Shown piece by piece: positions 1 to 9,008 of a stretch of 64,000 bases of DNA. Numbering within the stretch: position 1 is the stretch's first letter; each line of letters opens with the position of its first letter. The stretch comes from Adiantum capillus-veneris (taxonomy: Eukaryota; Streptophyta; Polypodiopsida; Polypodiales; Pteridaceae): contig CM043948.1 in the NCBI GenBank assembly GCA_014529385.2, positions 25,168,451 to 25,232,450 on the forward strand, read 5' to 3'. The notes beneath the pieces were generated by a model. That model had not been told where the DNA came from. It was given only the letters and a program-made list of their open reading frames with translations, and made no database searches. The translations under genes were made by a program, and so were the position numbers.

Positions 1-96
1 CTGTGTTCTTGGATGCTCAAGACATAACCAAGCTTGATGTTATCTCAGTCCGTCGCAGAGTGGGAATGCTTTTCCAACTCCCTGCCCTTTTTGATG
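1..96 (+). CDS. ABCI17: ABC transporter ATPase (STAR1/ABCI17-like), internal exon, 5' cut by window edge
   Basis: Frame 3 reads VFLDAQDITKLDVISVRRR followed by VGMLFQLPALFDG, which is the Q-loop region of the nucleotide-binding subunit known as STAR1 in rice and ABCI17 in Arabidopsis. That protein pairs with the membrane protein STAR2/ALS3 in a bacterial-type ABC transporter linked to aluminium tolerance (family knowledge). The Q of MLFQLP is the Q-loop glutamine. The exon ends at base 96 after one base of a Gly codon (phase 1) and is followed by the donor GGTAAGC. The Walker A part must lie left of the window. The reading continues without a gap in the exon at 47079. Assignment to this subfamily rests on remembered family sequence; membership of the ABC ATPase family is very secure. 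Confidence 0.88.
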
Positions 97-935
97 GTAA
101 GCTTAACCCAATTGTTTTGATCTGTGCAATTGTTAAGAGTTTCGAGTATGTTCAACAAAAATGACAATAATAGTGATTCCTTTTGAAACTAACAAATCTC
201 GGTTAGCACGCTGCTTGTAAATCCCTCTTGAATGAACACACCCGTGTGCAGCTACACACACATTTTCGTTTAAGTATTGATTTGTTTCAATCCACAAGTG
301 ACCACATGGCAAAGCAGTGTGTCTAAGCCTTCTCCTTGATTCTCTGTACTTGCTAGAAGTAGGTGTATGGTGTCATACAAATTAAGGACTCTTTGATTGT
401 TGAGGCTTCCGCTTCAATGAGGTGTCGCTTTCCTTTCTCTTGCTCTGTATTTCCTTGCACATCAGGGATTGAATTAGAGCTTGGAGAAACTGAGGCTTTC
501 TTCGGAGAGGACAATCGGGTTACTTGTGACTTTGGTTTCCATGTAGAAAATCCCCTTTCTTGTGAAGAATCCTCCTCGATGTATCTCTCTCCCTACTATC
601 CATGGAGGTGACATGCAATAGAGTATGTCATTGGTTTACTAGGACACTATTTTGTATGTGGTAGAGCAATCATATGGCTGCTGAATGCACTAGGAGCACA
701 TGGCGTTCTGAGCAGAGACAATAGATAGTGCTGCAGAAGGGATAGGAGCTAGGAGGGTAGAGGTTAAGAGAAGCAAAGAAGAGGAGAAGACGGCGGCAGG
801 ACAAAGGCATCTCCTGTTAGATAGGTCTATAGATGCAGGATCCCACCTCTATAGGCTTCACCTTCTTCGGCAAAGATACCATCTGCATCTCCTTAACACA
901 TTAGGGTTCCTGGGGATTCTACTGTGCCTCCATGC
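97..935. other. Intron sequence with no recognised element
   Basis: I see no transposon protein, terminal repeat or RNA gene here. An 82-codon open frame at 363-611 has no recognisable domain and no homologue I know. The stretch 740-860 is purine-rich. This may be the remaining original intron sequence before the first LTR. Confidence 0.5.
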
Positions 936-1461
936 TGTCACAAAGATGATGACATGGCAGCTACAAAAGAAGAGGAGAGAGAAAGGATCGCTAGTAATGA
1001 ATTGTCATTTGTTGCATGGAATTCTGTGATTTGCGCCAAAAATTTCAAACGATGATGTGGCAATTTTTCGGCCAAATTGGAAGAGGTTTTGAGCATCCAG
1101 TTTTTACCGGTTGACTTTTGAAGGGCTTTTAAATATCAAAAGATATCAAAAGGTAAGTTGGCTTTTAATGGTGAAAAGAAAGTGCCTAAAAAAGAATGCC
1201 CAGTGAAAGCTATTCTCAGTCTTGCAGTTGCAGATTTGAGCTTGCTCTTCCCGACAATCGTGAGACAATCGTACACTCTGTTGAAGATCAATATAAAAGA
1301 AATACTGAAAGGGTTGCCAAGATTTGGGACCAATACTTCTGGAAGTGAAACTCCATTGTGTCTACAGTGTGATCTCTGATCTTTGAGTTCAGTTGTGTTT
1401 TAGTGCTAAAGTCTGATCGAGTTGTTCTTTTGTTTGGCATGTGGTGCCCTTTGTGGTTATA
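936..1461 (+). repeat. Gypsy (chromovirus-like) LTR, 5' copy of a deleted element
   Basis: The segment starts with TGTCACAAAG, the same start as the other LTRs of this family in the window, and ends GTGGTTATA just before a primer binding site. It contains the family's shared R/U5 block near 1298-1330 (AATACTGAAAGGG followed by a diverged form of the GGCGCCAA motif). A related LTR begins at 2540. The two copies are visibly diverged (I estimate roughly three quarters identical over the first 250 bp), so the element is old. Confidence 0.75.
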
Positions 1462-1462
1462 G

Positions 1463-1474
1463 TGGTATCAAAGC
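1463..1474 (+). promoter_or_regulatory. Primer binding site (initiator tRNA-Met type)
   Basis: TGGTATCAAAGC differs by one base from the usual plant retrotransposon site TGGTATCAGAGC, complementary to the 3' end of initiator tRNA-Met. It lies one base after the LTR end, which fixes the LTR's orientation and 3' boundary. Confidence 0.75.
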
Positions 1475-2539
1475 ATCAATCGTTTGCTTTTCGGTGAGCA
1501 GACCAATCCTAAATCAATCGACAACTGGAAGCTATGGAGTTGGAAGAATAAGAATGACAATAGAAAGAGGGGATGAAGAAGTAGAGTTCATTTTTTCCTC
1601 AAACAACCCAAAAAACATGCTTCTTGATGCTTTTCAGGGTCTTAGAGACCTCTAAAATTCTCTTCAATGGACAATAATTTGGATATGTAGTAGAAGTCAA
1701 AGTTGATCCTCTTGACGAGCCGTACACATTCACGCAGATAGATTTTGATTCTGACAATCTAAAAAAATTTAGGGTTTCCATCAGCAAATTAGGGTTTCTG
1801 CAAAAATTTCAGCATGTGTATAATTAATGCTTTTGGATTCTCTTGTTATATATTTCAGGTAGGAGGATGGAGGAAGATGGATGTAGAGGCATTTGGGTGC
1901 ATGCGGGAGGAGATCCACTCTTATGTGACGAGAATAACCGTTTGTTTGAGATTTGTTTCAAATTTTGAGAATAATATTTGGGTAGGGGAATCGATTAGCT
2001 GTACTTGAAACTTTGTGGTCTGGGCATTGTTTAGTTGTATTAAGAATCCTCTAAATGGCCCATGCTAGTCTAGGGATCGTTTGGTTGTAACCGGAATATA
2101 ATTGTGTTCCGTGTTCTGAGCATCGTCTAGATGGGCCAAGGTTATGTCTATGTTTTGGACTACATCTGTGATGTGAGCATCTATGTCATTCACATAGAGC
2201 ATTTGTGAAGCATTTGAATCTAGTGCATCAAGGGTTCCAACTTGGATGAAATAGACTGGGCACGTGGTCTTAGTGCATCAAGACATCTGTAAAAGATCAA
2301 TGCAATCTGGATGTGATGATTGACATCACTACGTTGGGATATCGCTAGATGTGACAAAGATGAGATGGCTGGATATAATCTGATTGATAAACTAGATTTT
2401 ATGTGATGATCGTAGAGAATGTGCTGTCTTGTATTGATGATCATGGGCATGTATGCATGAGGACATTGTCTGCTCAAGAATTGGATTGACTATTTGTAGG
2501 TGTAATCGAGGGTGATTGCTCTTCTCTTAAGGAGGGGTA
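1475..2539 (+). mobile_element. Internal remnant of a non-coding, deleted Gypsy element
   Basis: This lies between two LTRs of the same family but codes for no gag or pol that I can recognise, so it is an internally deleted derivative. The right end has the family's 3' non-coding signature: a GTAATCG-loop-TGATTGC hairpin (2502-2519) and a purine tract AAGGAGGGG (2529-2537) immediately before the next LTR. Around 2067-2090 is the motif GGGATCGTTTGGTTGTA, which recurs in tandem at 5543-5755. Confidence 0.6.
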
Positions 2540-2837
2540 TTTCACAAAAGTGATCACGTAGTAGCCTCAATAGAAGAGGAGAGAGAAAGGATCACTAGTG
2601 ATGACATGGCATGTGTTGTATGGAATTCTGCGATTTGTGTTGGAAATTTCGGGTGCTGACATGGCAGTTTTTACGCCAAACAGGAAGAGCCTTTGAGCAT
2701 CTAGTTTTTAGCAGTTCACTTTTGAAGGGCTTATTAAAAGCCAATTTGTCTTTTAATGATCAAAAGCAAGTGCTTATAAAAGAATGCCCAGGGGAAGCTA
2801 TTCTCAGTCTTGCAATTGGAGATATGAGAGTGCTCCT
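2540..2837 (+). repeat. Gypsy LTR, 3' copy, truncated
   Basis: It begins TTTCACAAAAGTG (TGT mutated to TTT) right after the polypurine tract and aligns with the LTR at 936, sharing GAGGAGAGAGAAAGGATC and a TTTTGAAGGGCTT block. It stops near 2837, where an LTR of related sequence starts in the opposite orientation. Confidence 0.65.
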
Positions 2838-3246
2838 CCACTGGCCCCAAAGATTGGCGCCCCTTTCGGTATTTCTTTATTATTATGAGTCGCAACAGTA
2901 CAACTCCCAAGGGTCCTCTGCTCTCAGACTCTGCGTTCAAATAGGGAGGCCTTGGGGTCCTTTTAAACTTACAAGGGATGCCTAGAACAAGAGCCTCAAA
3001 AGCATCAAATTCAAAAGCACTTCTTCCCAAAAGCATCTGCCAGAAAAAGCCCACGCAAAAATTTCCATGTCAGCATATCAGCATGATTCACAGAAATCTC
3101 TCTCATAGTTCAAGTTTCTGTCTGTTAGGGTTTTGGGCCCCTCGGTCGGTGCTCCATAAAGTTCTTCAAGTTGGTTGGTTTAGTTTCTCTTGTCCACTCG
3201 GCCATTTCTCTTCGAATTGGTCATGCCACGTCATCACTTTGTGACA
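2838..3246 (-). repeat. Gypsy LTR fragment, minus strand
   Basis: Read on the minus strand it starts TGTCACAAAGTGATGACGTGG at 3246 and contains the conserved R/U5 block (CCGAAAGGGGCGCCAATC, about 2850-2868). Its 3' end (U5) is missing. Its outer 5' end touches the start of the next LTR at 3247 exactly, head to head. Confidence 0.75.
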
Positions 3247-3283
3247 TGTGCCCCAGTGGAAGAGAAATGACCGAGTGGACAAG
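3189..3283. repeat. Inverted repeat at head-to-head LTR junction
   Basis: Arms 3189-3213 and 3259-3283 (25 bp each) are reverse complements with one mismatch, around a 45-bp loop that contains the junction of the two LTR starts. The symmetry comes from two opposite LTR starts and is not a DNA-transposon terminal repeat. Confidence 0.8.
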
Positions 3284-3751
3284 AGAAATTGAACCCAGAA
3301 AGTGTGGTAGTGGTGTCTAAACATCAGGGGTTAGGGTTTTTAGTAAAAACGTAACTTATGGAGCACTAACGGAGGGGTCTAAAACCTTAAAACCATCAAA
3401 AGTTTGACCTTTGGCTGATTCCCGTAAATTGCATTGGTAGTGTTGACGCGGCAGTTGTATGGAGTTCCGTAATTGGTGTTGCTGGCTTTTGGCAATTCTA
3501 CGTGAGCTTTTGGATGCAAGTGCTTCTGGATCCGATGCTTTTGGGGCTCTACTTTTGGGCATCCCTTGTAAGTTTAAAAGAGCCTAGAGGGCCACTCTTC
3601 AGGGAGCATCTGGACGCAGAGTCTCGGAGAGTTGGATCTTGAGGAGTTGTACTTTGCGAAGAGCAATAATAAAGAAATACCGAAAGGGGCGCCAATCTTT
3701 GGGGCCAGTGCGTCTTGGCTTGAAACTCCGTCGTGCCGTGTCGATTCTCCT

Positions 3752-3795
<44 letters not shown>

Positions 3796-3872
3796 TTAAG
3801 TTCAGTGATTTTTGCAATTTCTATTTGCGTGTTGCTATTGATTTCTCGCTTGGAGTGTCCAAGCTTGTAATA
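3247..3872 (+). repeat. Gypsy LTR containing a (CT)n tract, followed by a primer binding site
   Basis: The LTR starts TGTGCCCC (about 10 bases of the usual TGTCACAAAGTGATG start are missing) and ends CCAAGCTTGTAATA. The primer binding site TGGTATTAGAGC follows at 3874-3885. It holds an AATAAAGAAATACCG block with a polyadenylation-like AATAAA near 3667, the GGGGCGCCAATC motif, and a (CT)n run at about 3752-3793 in U5. This CT run is the position at which a LINE landed in another copy of this LTR (51410-60556). Confidence 0.8.
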
Positions 3873-4282
3873 GTGGTATTAGAGCTTAGAAAGATTCTTC
3901 TTCTACGGAGGATTTCATCCCTTCTGCAGCACACCTTGGTTCTCGCGGAGAATCTGACAAAGACAACACCCCCTATGACTGTTGGTCGCCTGGGAGATGA
4001 AGAAAAGCAGAGTCCCAATGCGGGAACAAAAGAAACCAATGCTTTAGGCAAATTTTTGGAGGCAAATCTTGACAAAGTGGAGTACAACATCAACTACAGG
4101 TTGACACACGTATGAAAAGATTGATGTACTCCCATGACCCGAAATATGTGATTCACCTGAAGATTGATCCGATTGATGAGATTCACTCGAGATGGCGAGA
4201 TGTAACAGACTTGGACACACCAAGTTGGGAATCTGGCACGACACACTCAAAATCACTTCACAAACTTTATCACACTTTAATT
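3873..4282 (+). mobile_element. Gypsy internal 5' fragment (leader and start of gag-like frame)
   Basis: The segment follows directly from the LTR and primer binding site. A frame beginning near 3975 (MTVGRLGDEEKQ...) may be the start of gag, but I do not recognise a domain. It breaks off where a minus-strand LTR fragment begins near 4283. Confidence 0.45.
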
Positions 4283-4750
4283 AGAGACGACACACGGACT
4301 GACGTAGTTTCATGCCCACAGGTAATTGGCCCCTCAGTCTAGGGCCCCTTTCAGTATTTATTTTGTATTAATGCTTGAGCAAAGTACAAAATCCGAGGGT
4401 CCTCTCTGCTCAATGCTCCCAGGAAAAATTGAGGGAGAGAGAGTCCCTAGTTACAATTTATAGGTTCTGGGCCCTCTCAAAAGCAATCACATGAAAAGCT
4501 TCGGTCTGAAAAGCATCTGGCCCAAAAGCTACCAGCACAAATCGTGCCAAAAATTGCGAAAATCCGTACACAGTGCCATGTCAACAGCTTGCGCGTTTTT
4601 CGGGCGTTTGTACAGCTTTCCATGTTAGCAGCCAACGCTAGGGTTTTTTATTTCTTCTTTATGTCCCTTGGGCCCCATCGGACAGGACCCCCTAAGTTGG
4701 AACAACTTATGAAATCAATTTATATGTCAGGTTTTCATCACTTTGTGACA
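4283..4750 (-). repeat. Gypsy LTR, minus strand, U5 end missing
   Basis: On the minus strand it starts TGTCACAAAG at 4750, preceded by the purine tract AAGAGGGGG (4753-4764). It aligns with the minus LTR at 60072-60556 and breaks off near the position of that LTR's GA/CT microsatellite. Confidence 0.7.
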
Positions 4751-5542
4751 TACCCCCTCTTGAAAGAACTGTAATCGCCCTCGATTACACCCGCAAAATC
4801 AAACATAAGCCAAAAACTAGTTTAGTAGACACTGACTCTAAGTACTGATGCACTAGACGACACAAATCAAGCACTTGCACAAAGACAACTGTCATTGAAC
4901 ATTCAAATCACAATCAAATCGAATCACATAAAGTCCATTGAGATATCGGTATCGGCAATGTGTTTAGCAATCGCAATCGCATCTAGATCTATCCCAAATC
5001 TCTTGATGTCTGGATTGACTAATTCTTATCGCTATCATGTCCATCTCAACTGGAATTCCAAGACCAAAATGCTGTAGTCATTTCATCTTTCAAACATGCA
5101 CTCAAACATGACTCACATGAGAGAGCACACATAAATCAGATTCATTTCGGGAATTCCCATTTCGAAGTACTTCTTTCACAAAGTCATATAACAGAATACT
5201 CAAGCTCATCAGTATCCTTGAAATCCAAAGGAAAATCAATGACTTTATTCCATTTGGGTAACCTGTGACAAAGGAGCAGAGTGACTCCCTCTTGTGTAGT
5301 CCCGTCTGCACCAGATTCAACCCTGCTCATCTGCGGGATCTCTCAGAATAGTCAAAGCTAGACCAAAAAACTCAAGGTAAAGTTCCAATATCTGAGGAGT
5401 ATTTGCTAGGTCCTCCTCTTCCATCCACTTCGCATCCAATGCCAGATAGTTCTTGAATTTCACTAAGAACTGTTGTATCACTTTACCTTTCACTTTCCTT
5501 GCCTTGTGAGCTAGTATCTGTTCTGGAAAGAGTATCTCCTCT
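4751..5542 (-). pseudogene. Gypsy (chromovirus) 3' end with chromodomain, minus strand
   Basis: Reading minus from about 5548, the frame gives EEILFPEQILAHKARKVKGK, then VIQQFLVKFKNY and AKWMEEEDLANTPQIL. This is the C-terminal chromodomain of the pol polyprotein, which in chromoviruses binds histone marks and steers integration. Integrase upstream of it is lost; its place is taken by the tandem repeat at 5543. Downstream (towards 4751) comes about 500 bp of 3' non-coding DNA with the GTAATCG...CGATTAC hairpin (4771-4788) and the polypurine tract. The same arrangement is present at 60557-61500. Confidence 0.75.
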
Positions 5543-5755
5543 CGGAACGATGCAGACGGGATGTCTGGGGAGCGTTTTGTTATATGCTTGAAAACCTCGG
5601 AACGATGTAGACGGGATGTCTGGGGAGCGTTTTGTTGTATGCTGGAAAACCTCTGAACGACGCAGACGGGATATCTGGGGAGCGTTTGGTTGTATGCTTG
5701 AACCTCCAAGCGACGCAGCCTGCGGTCTGGGGAGCGTTTGGTTTTACCAGTCCTC
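5543..5755. repeat. Tandem repeat, four copies of about 55 bp
   Basis: Unit starts fall at about 5543, 5598, 5653 and 5706. Each unit contains a GACGGGATGTCTGGGGAGCG-like core followed by TTTTGT or TTTGGTT; the last copy is more diverged. The unit length is not a multiple of three, so it does not encode a protein repeat. It sits at the junction of a minus-strand and a plus-strand Gypsy remnant. Confidence 0.85.
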
Positions 5756-6102
5756 TGAGCTCATGGCCCGGACCTTTTTAAGTTATTTGTGGGGAGATTG
5801 ATGAGGTAGTCGTTGAGTAGATTCATACTACAAACCATCTGTCCCGTGGGAGTGCTCAACGACGCTGTTTGTTATGTCTTGTAACATGCATTTGTGTTGC
5901 ATTGTGATGTGCCAACCACTGAATATTTCTTATTGGATGAGATTTTCTGGGAAGCCAACGACCCAGGATATCAAGAGCTCCAATCTGGATTGAGAAAACT
6001 GATTGTCCCTCAGATTGTCCCTCGGAAATTTTTGAGCTAACTTGAGTTGTTTTGTAGATATGCTGTAATCGCGGACGATTACTTTCTTTCAAGAAGGGGG
6101 GA
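5756..6102 (+). mobile_element. Gypsy 3' non-coding region, plus strand
   Basis: No protein is recognised. The segment ends with the family hairpin GTAATCG-CGGA-CGATTAC (6065-6082) and the purine tract AAGAAGGGGGGA directly before an LTR start, as in the other elements. The rest of this element's internal region is absent. Confidence 0.55.
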
Positions 6103-6752
6103 TGCCACAAACTGCTGATGTGTCAAACCACTGAAGAATGGAGCCAACCTGCAGATCTCGGCCGGGGGGCCTAAACTCTAAGAAGAAGCAGTAGCAAAAG
6201 AAGAAGAAGTCTTACCAACTTATGGGACCCCGTCCGATGGGGCCCAGGGGACCTAAAGGAAGTAAAATTAAAGCGGGGCCAACACACACAAAAAGCGTAG
6301 AAGATGATGACGTGGCAGCTGTACGGATAGGCCGCAAAACGCGTTGACATGCTGATGTGGCACTTGTACGGATTTCCGCATCTTACATTGATGACGTGAC
6401 AACTGTATGGATATCTATAAATTACGCTGGGTTGCTTTTGGGTCCAGATACTTTTGATTTTGAAGATTTTCATGTAACTGCTTTTCATGGCTAAGGGCCT
6501 TTAAATATGAGCCGAGGGTCCATTCTTTGGCATGCTTCTGCATGAAGGTGCAGGGATTGGAGTACCGGCGTTGTACTGAGTTGAAGCAATATAAAGAAAT
6601 ACCAAAAGGGCGCCAACGTTTGGGGTGAGTACTCTCTTGGGGTGGAACTCCGCCACTCCCGTCTCATGTCATCTCTTTCTGTCTAGTTGTTATTTGAAGT
6701 GCTTAAAGTTGCTTGGTCTGCTCCATTCCATTGGCACGTGGTGCCCGTCTCG
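6103..6752 (+). repeat. Gypsy LTR (second subfamily), truncated at 3' end
   Basis: It starts TGCCACAAACTG after the purine tract. It contains GATGACGTGGCAGCTGTACGG and similar modules near 6310, 6350 and 6390, a TTTAAATATGAG TATA-like box near 6500, and the AATACCAAAAGGGCGCCAACG block. It is closest to the LTR at 25620-26070. It breaks at about 6752, where minus-strand integrase DNA begins. Confidence 0.7.
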
Positions 6753-7351
6753 TGACGTTTCTTCCAGATTGCCCTCCAAAACAAACTAGTGAATCGGGGG
6801 TCTTTGTCTGAGACTATGGACTCATGCATGCCATGTAACCGAAAAATCTGTGAAACAAACAGTCTCGCCAAATGTTCTTTACCAGAATGAAATGGGTTTG
6901 TCTACTGAATTCGTCGATGATTGTCCAATTTCCATCATGCCCGCTTTGAGTCTTGGGAAGATCAAAAATAAAATCCATGGCAATTCTTTCCCAGGACGGG
7001 AGGGTATGGGTAAAGGCTGTAGAAGTCCTGGTGCCTTATGCTTGTCAAACTTGATCTTTTGGCATACCAAACAACTACGAACAAACTTGTCCACGTCCTT
7101 TTTGAGCCTCGACCAATAAAAGTAACGCTCAACACCCTTCAAGGTGGTATCAATACCGCGGTGGCCCGAAAAAAGGTGGACAATGGCACTTTGTCAAACC
7201 CTTTTCCCTCAAAGGCTGTGTAACACACAACATCGTTTTCCGCATCAAATAGGCGTCCCATATCGAATAGCCTGCAACTAGCTCCCCACTCTGTATCTGG
7301 TGAAAGATATCGACAAAATCAGGATCGGTGGCATACTGATCAATCGTATCC
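6753..7351 (-). pseudogene. Outer minus-strand Gypsy: integrase N-terminal part
   Basis: Minus-strand translation gives the integrase zinc-binding region (GHRGIDTTLKGVERYFYWSR, then RSCLVCQKIKFDKHK) and, after frameshifts, part of the catalytic core (HGMHESIVSDKDPRF). It is the downstream continuation of the RNase H region at 21142, from which it is separated by the inserted plus-strand element at 7352-21136. The last five bases, TATCC (7347-7351), are repeated at 21137-21141. Confidence 0.8.
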
Positions 7352-7929
7352 TGTCACAAACTGGTGACGTGGTGTGGCCTGGACATGGGGCGGCAGATAC
7401 ATACACACCCCGGAAAAAGCAGGCCCGTGAAATGTGGAGACAAACTGACGTGGCAGTCTCCGGAAAATGCGGAGGGCTGGTGATGTGGCATCCCGTACTG
7501 ACCTCCGTGATTTGCACCGCAAAAAGCGCTGGCAAGCTGAATTGTACGGAAAAGCACTGCTGAAATTCTACGCAAGCTTTTGGAGAAGCTTTGGGATAAG
7601 TTGCTTTATTTTTAGATGCTTTTAAAAGTGGCAGCTTTTGGGGCTCTGCTTTTGGGCATCCCTTGTAATCTTTAAATACGTGGGCAGGGCCTCACAACTC
7701 AGAGCATCTGGACGCAGAGTCTGAGAGTGAGCGCCTGCTTACTCTCTTGGACTTTGAACACAGATACAAAAAGAAATACCGAAAGGGGCGCCAGTCTTTG
7801 GGGCCAATATCTCTAGGCACGAAACTCCACCGGGCCGTGTCGAATCAACTATGAATCGTGAATTGTTTTGAAGTGAATCTCTGCTGTGTCGCGGTAGAAT
7901 CTTGACTTGGAGTGTCCAAGTTTGTTACA
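7352..7929 (+). repeat. 5' LTR of the complete Gypsy element
   Basis: 578 bp, TGTCACAAAC...TTGTTACA. U3 holds TGACGTGG at 7365, TGACGTGGCA at 7446 and TGATGTGGCA at 7481. A TATA-like TTTAAATACG lies at 7671-7680. The R/U5 block AAATACCGAAAGGGGCGCC is near 7774. The other subfamily's U5 CT-microsatellite is absent here. Confidence 0.93.
7365..7490 (+). promoter_or_regulatory. Repeated TGACGTGGC-type (bZIP/ABRE-like) sites in LTR U3
   Basis: Three copies at 7365-7372, 7446-7455 and 7481-7490 (the last is TGATGTGGCA). In the 3' LTR the same three positions are all TGACGTGG (20563, 20649, 20683). ACGTGGC is the core bound by plant ABF/TGA bZIP factors in abscisic-acid and stress responses. A regulatory role here is inference from the motif and its conserved spacing. 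Confidence 0.45.
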
Positions 7930-7930
7930 G

Positions 7931-7942
7931 TGGTATCAGAGC
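7931..7942 (+). promoter_or_regulatory. Primer binding site TGGTATCAGAGC
   Basis: An exact match to the plant initiator tRNA-Met primer site, one base after the 5' LTR. Confidence 0.95.
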
Positions 7943-8037
7943 GCGGCCGATTTCTCTTCTACCGGGAAATCCGATCCTTTTCTCGCGGCACTTAGGGATT
8001 CCAACAACAAACAGTCGACTTCTCTGCATCTGGGGAT

Positions 8038-8572
8038 GTGGGACGAGATCACGAAGAAGATTCTCATGAAGAGTACAGCCCGCCTCGGCCTACTCAAGCG
8101 GAGATTGAAGAGATGGAACGTCAACAATTGGTTGACGATGCGACAAAAATGATTAACATTGCGAAGGATCCAAAGTTTGCAAAATTTTTGAATCAGCAAT
8201 CCTTCGAAGAAGTGCACACCCTGTGTGGCAGAGGGCCACAGAGCCACCCATCAAACCGGCACTCAAGAAACCTCCTTCTCTGAGGATGTTTACAGAGCAA
8301 GAATTAGAAGAGGTGGTTTAGACACAGATCAGCCGGCCTTTGGATGCAAACAACAAAGCCAAAAAGCATGACAAAAAGTAGAAGAAAGGAACTGACTTCC
8401 CGAATTATTTGGGTAGTCAATCTACTTTTGCCTCGGCAAGAAAATAGAAGAAGCATGTGTGATTTGAAGGAGTCTCCAGTTCTTCTTCTTCTCCTTTTGA
8501 CAATTCTTCTAGCTCTTCCGACTCGAGCGAAGAAGACAGGAAAGGGAAAAAGCAAAGCAAAAAGCAAAGCTT
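8038..8572 (+). pseudogene. Gypsy gag, N-terminal part (before L1 insertion)
   Basis: An open frame from 8038 (MGRDHEEDSHEEYS...) runs to about 8220 and then continues in other frames with stops, through a Ser- and Lys-rich stretch (about 8470-8570). It is interrupted at 8572 by the L1. It continues at 15635. No catalytic motif is expected in this part of gag. Confidence 0.6.
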
Positions 8573-9008
8573 CGGCATGTTGATCAAGGCGGGCTCGTTG
8601 CTGCTGTCCGTACCCCCCCTTTCTCTCGCCATCCCCACCCCTGCCTTGCGTGCAGCCTTCAGCCCTCCCCCTGCGCGCAGCCTCAGCCCGCCCCCTGCGC
8701 GCTGCTCCAGCCCGCAGCTCCGCCCGCTGCCCCTGCCGCTGCCTACCCCCGCCTGACGCCAGCCCGCTGCCCTTCCTTCCCCCCCCGCCGCTGCCCACCC
8801 CTGCCCACCTTAGCCTGCCCGCCCCTAGCTTTTCCACTTTCAGCCGCCTGCGCCTCAGCCCCCCCCCCCCCGGCTCGCCCGCCCCTTATTCTCCCGTTTA
8901 CATTGCCTCCCTCCCCCCCCCCTTTTTTGCTTGTAGGAGTCTGTCCCCACGGCCTTCTGGGAGCTTCGCGTCCTTCCCGCCTTCTTCGACTCAGCAGAGC
9001 AGACACAG

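Noticed and set aside
363-611. 82-codon open frame in the first part of the intron
   Set aside because: No recognisable domain, no related frame elsewhere in the window, and it lies inside the intron of an intact gene. A chance frame is the simpler reading.
3189-3283. Terminal inverted repeats of a DNA transposon
   Set aside because: The arms are the outer ends of two Gypsy LTRs in opposite orientation, and there is no flanking duplication.
3639-4115. 158-codon frame with a long Leu-Ser run, resembling a signal peptide
   Set aside because: The Leu-Ser run is the translation of the LTR's (CT)n tract, and the rest spans the LTR end and primer binding site. The same applies to the Leu-Ser or Arg-Glu runs at 33363-33548, 42568-42762 and 47253-47477.
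5543-5755. CRISPR-like array
   Set aside because: Units are directly adjacent, diverged and without unique spacers, and the DNA is plant nuclear. It is a tandem repeat.
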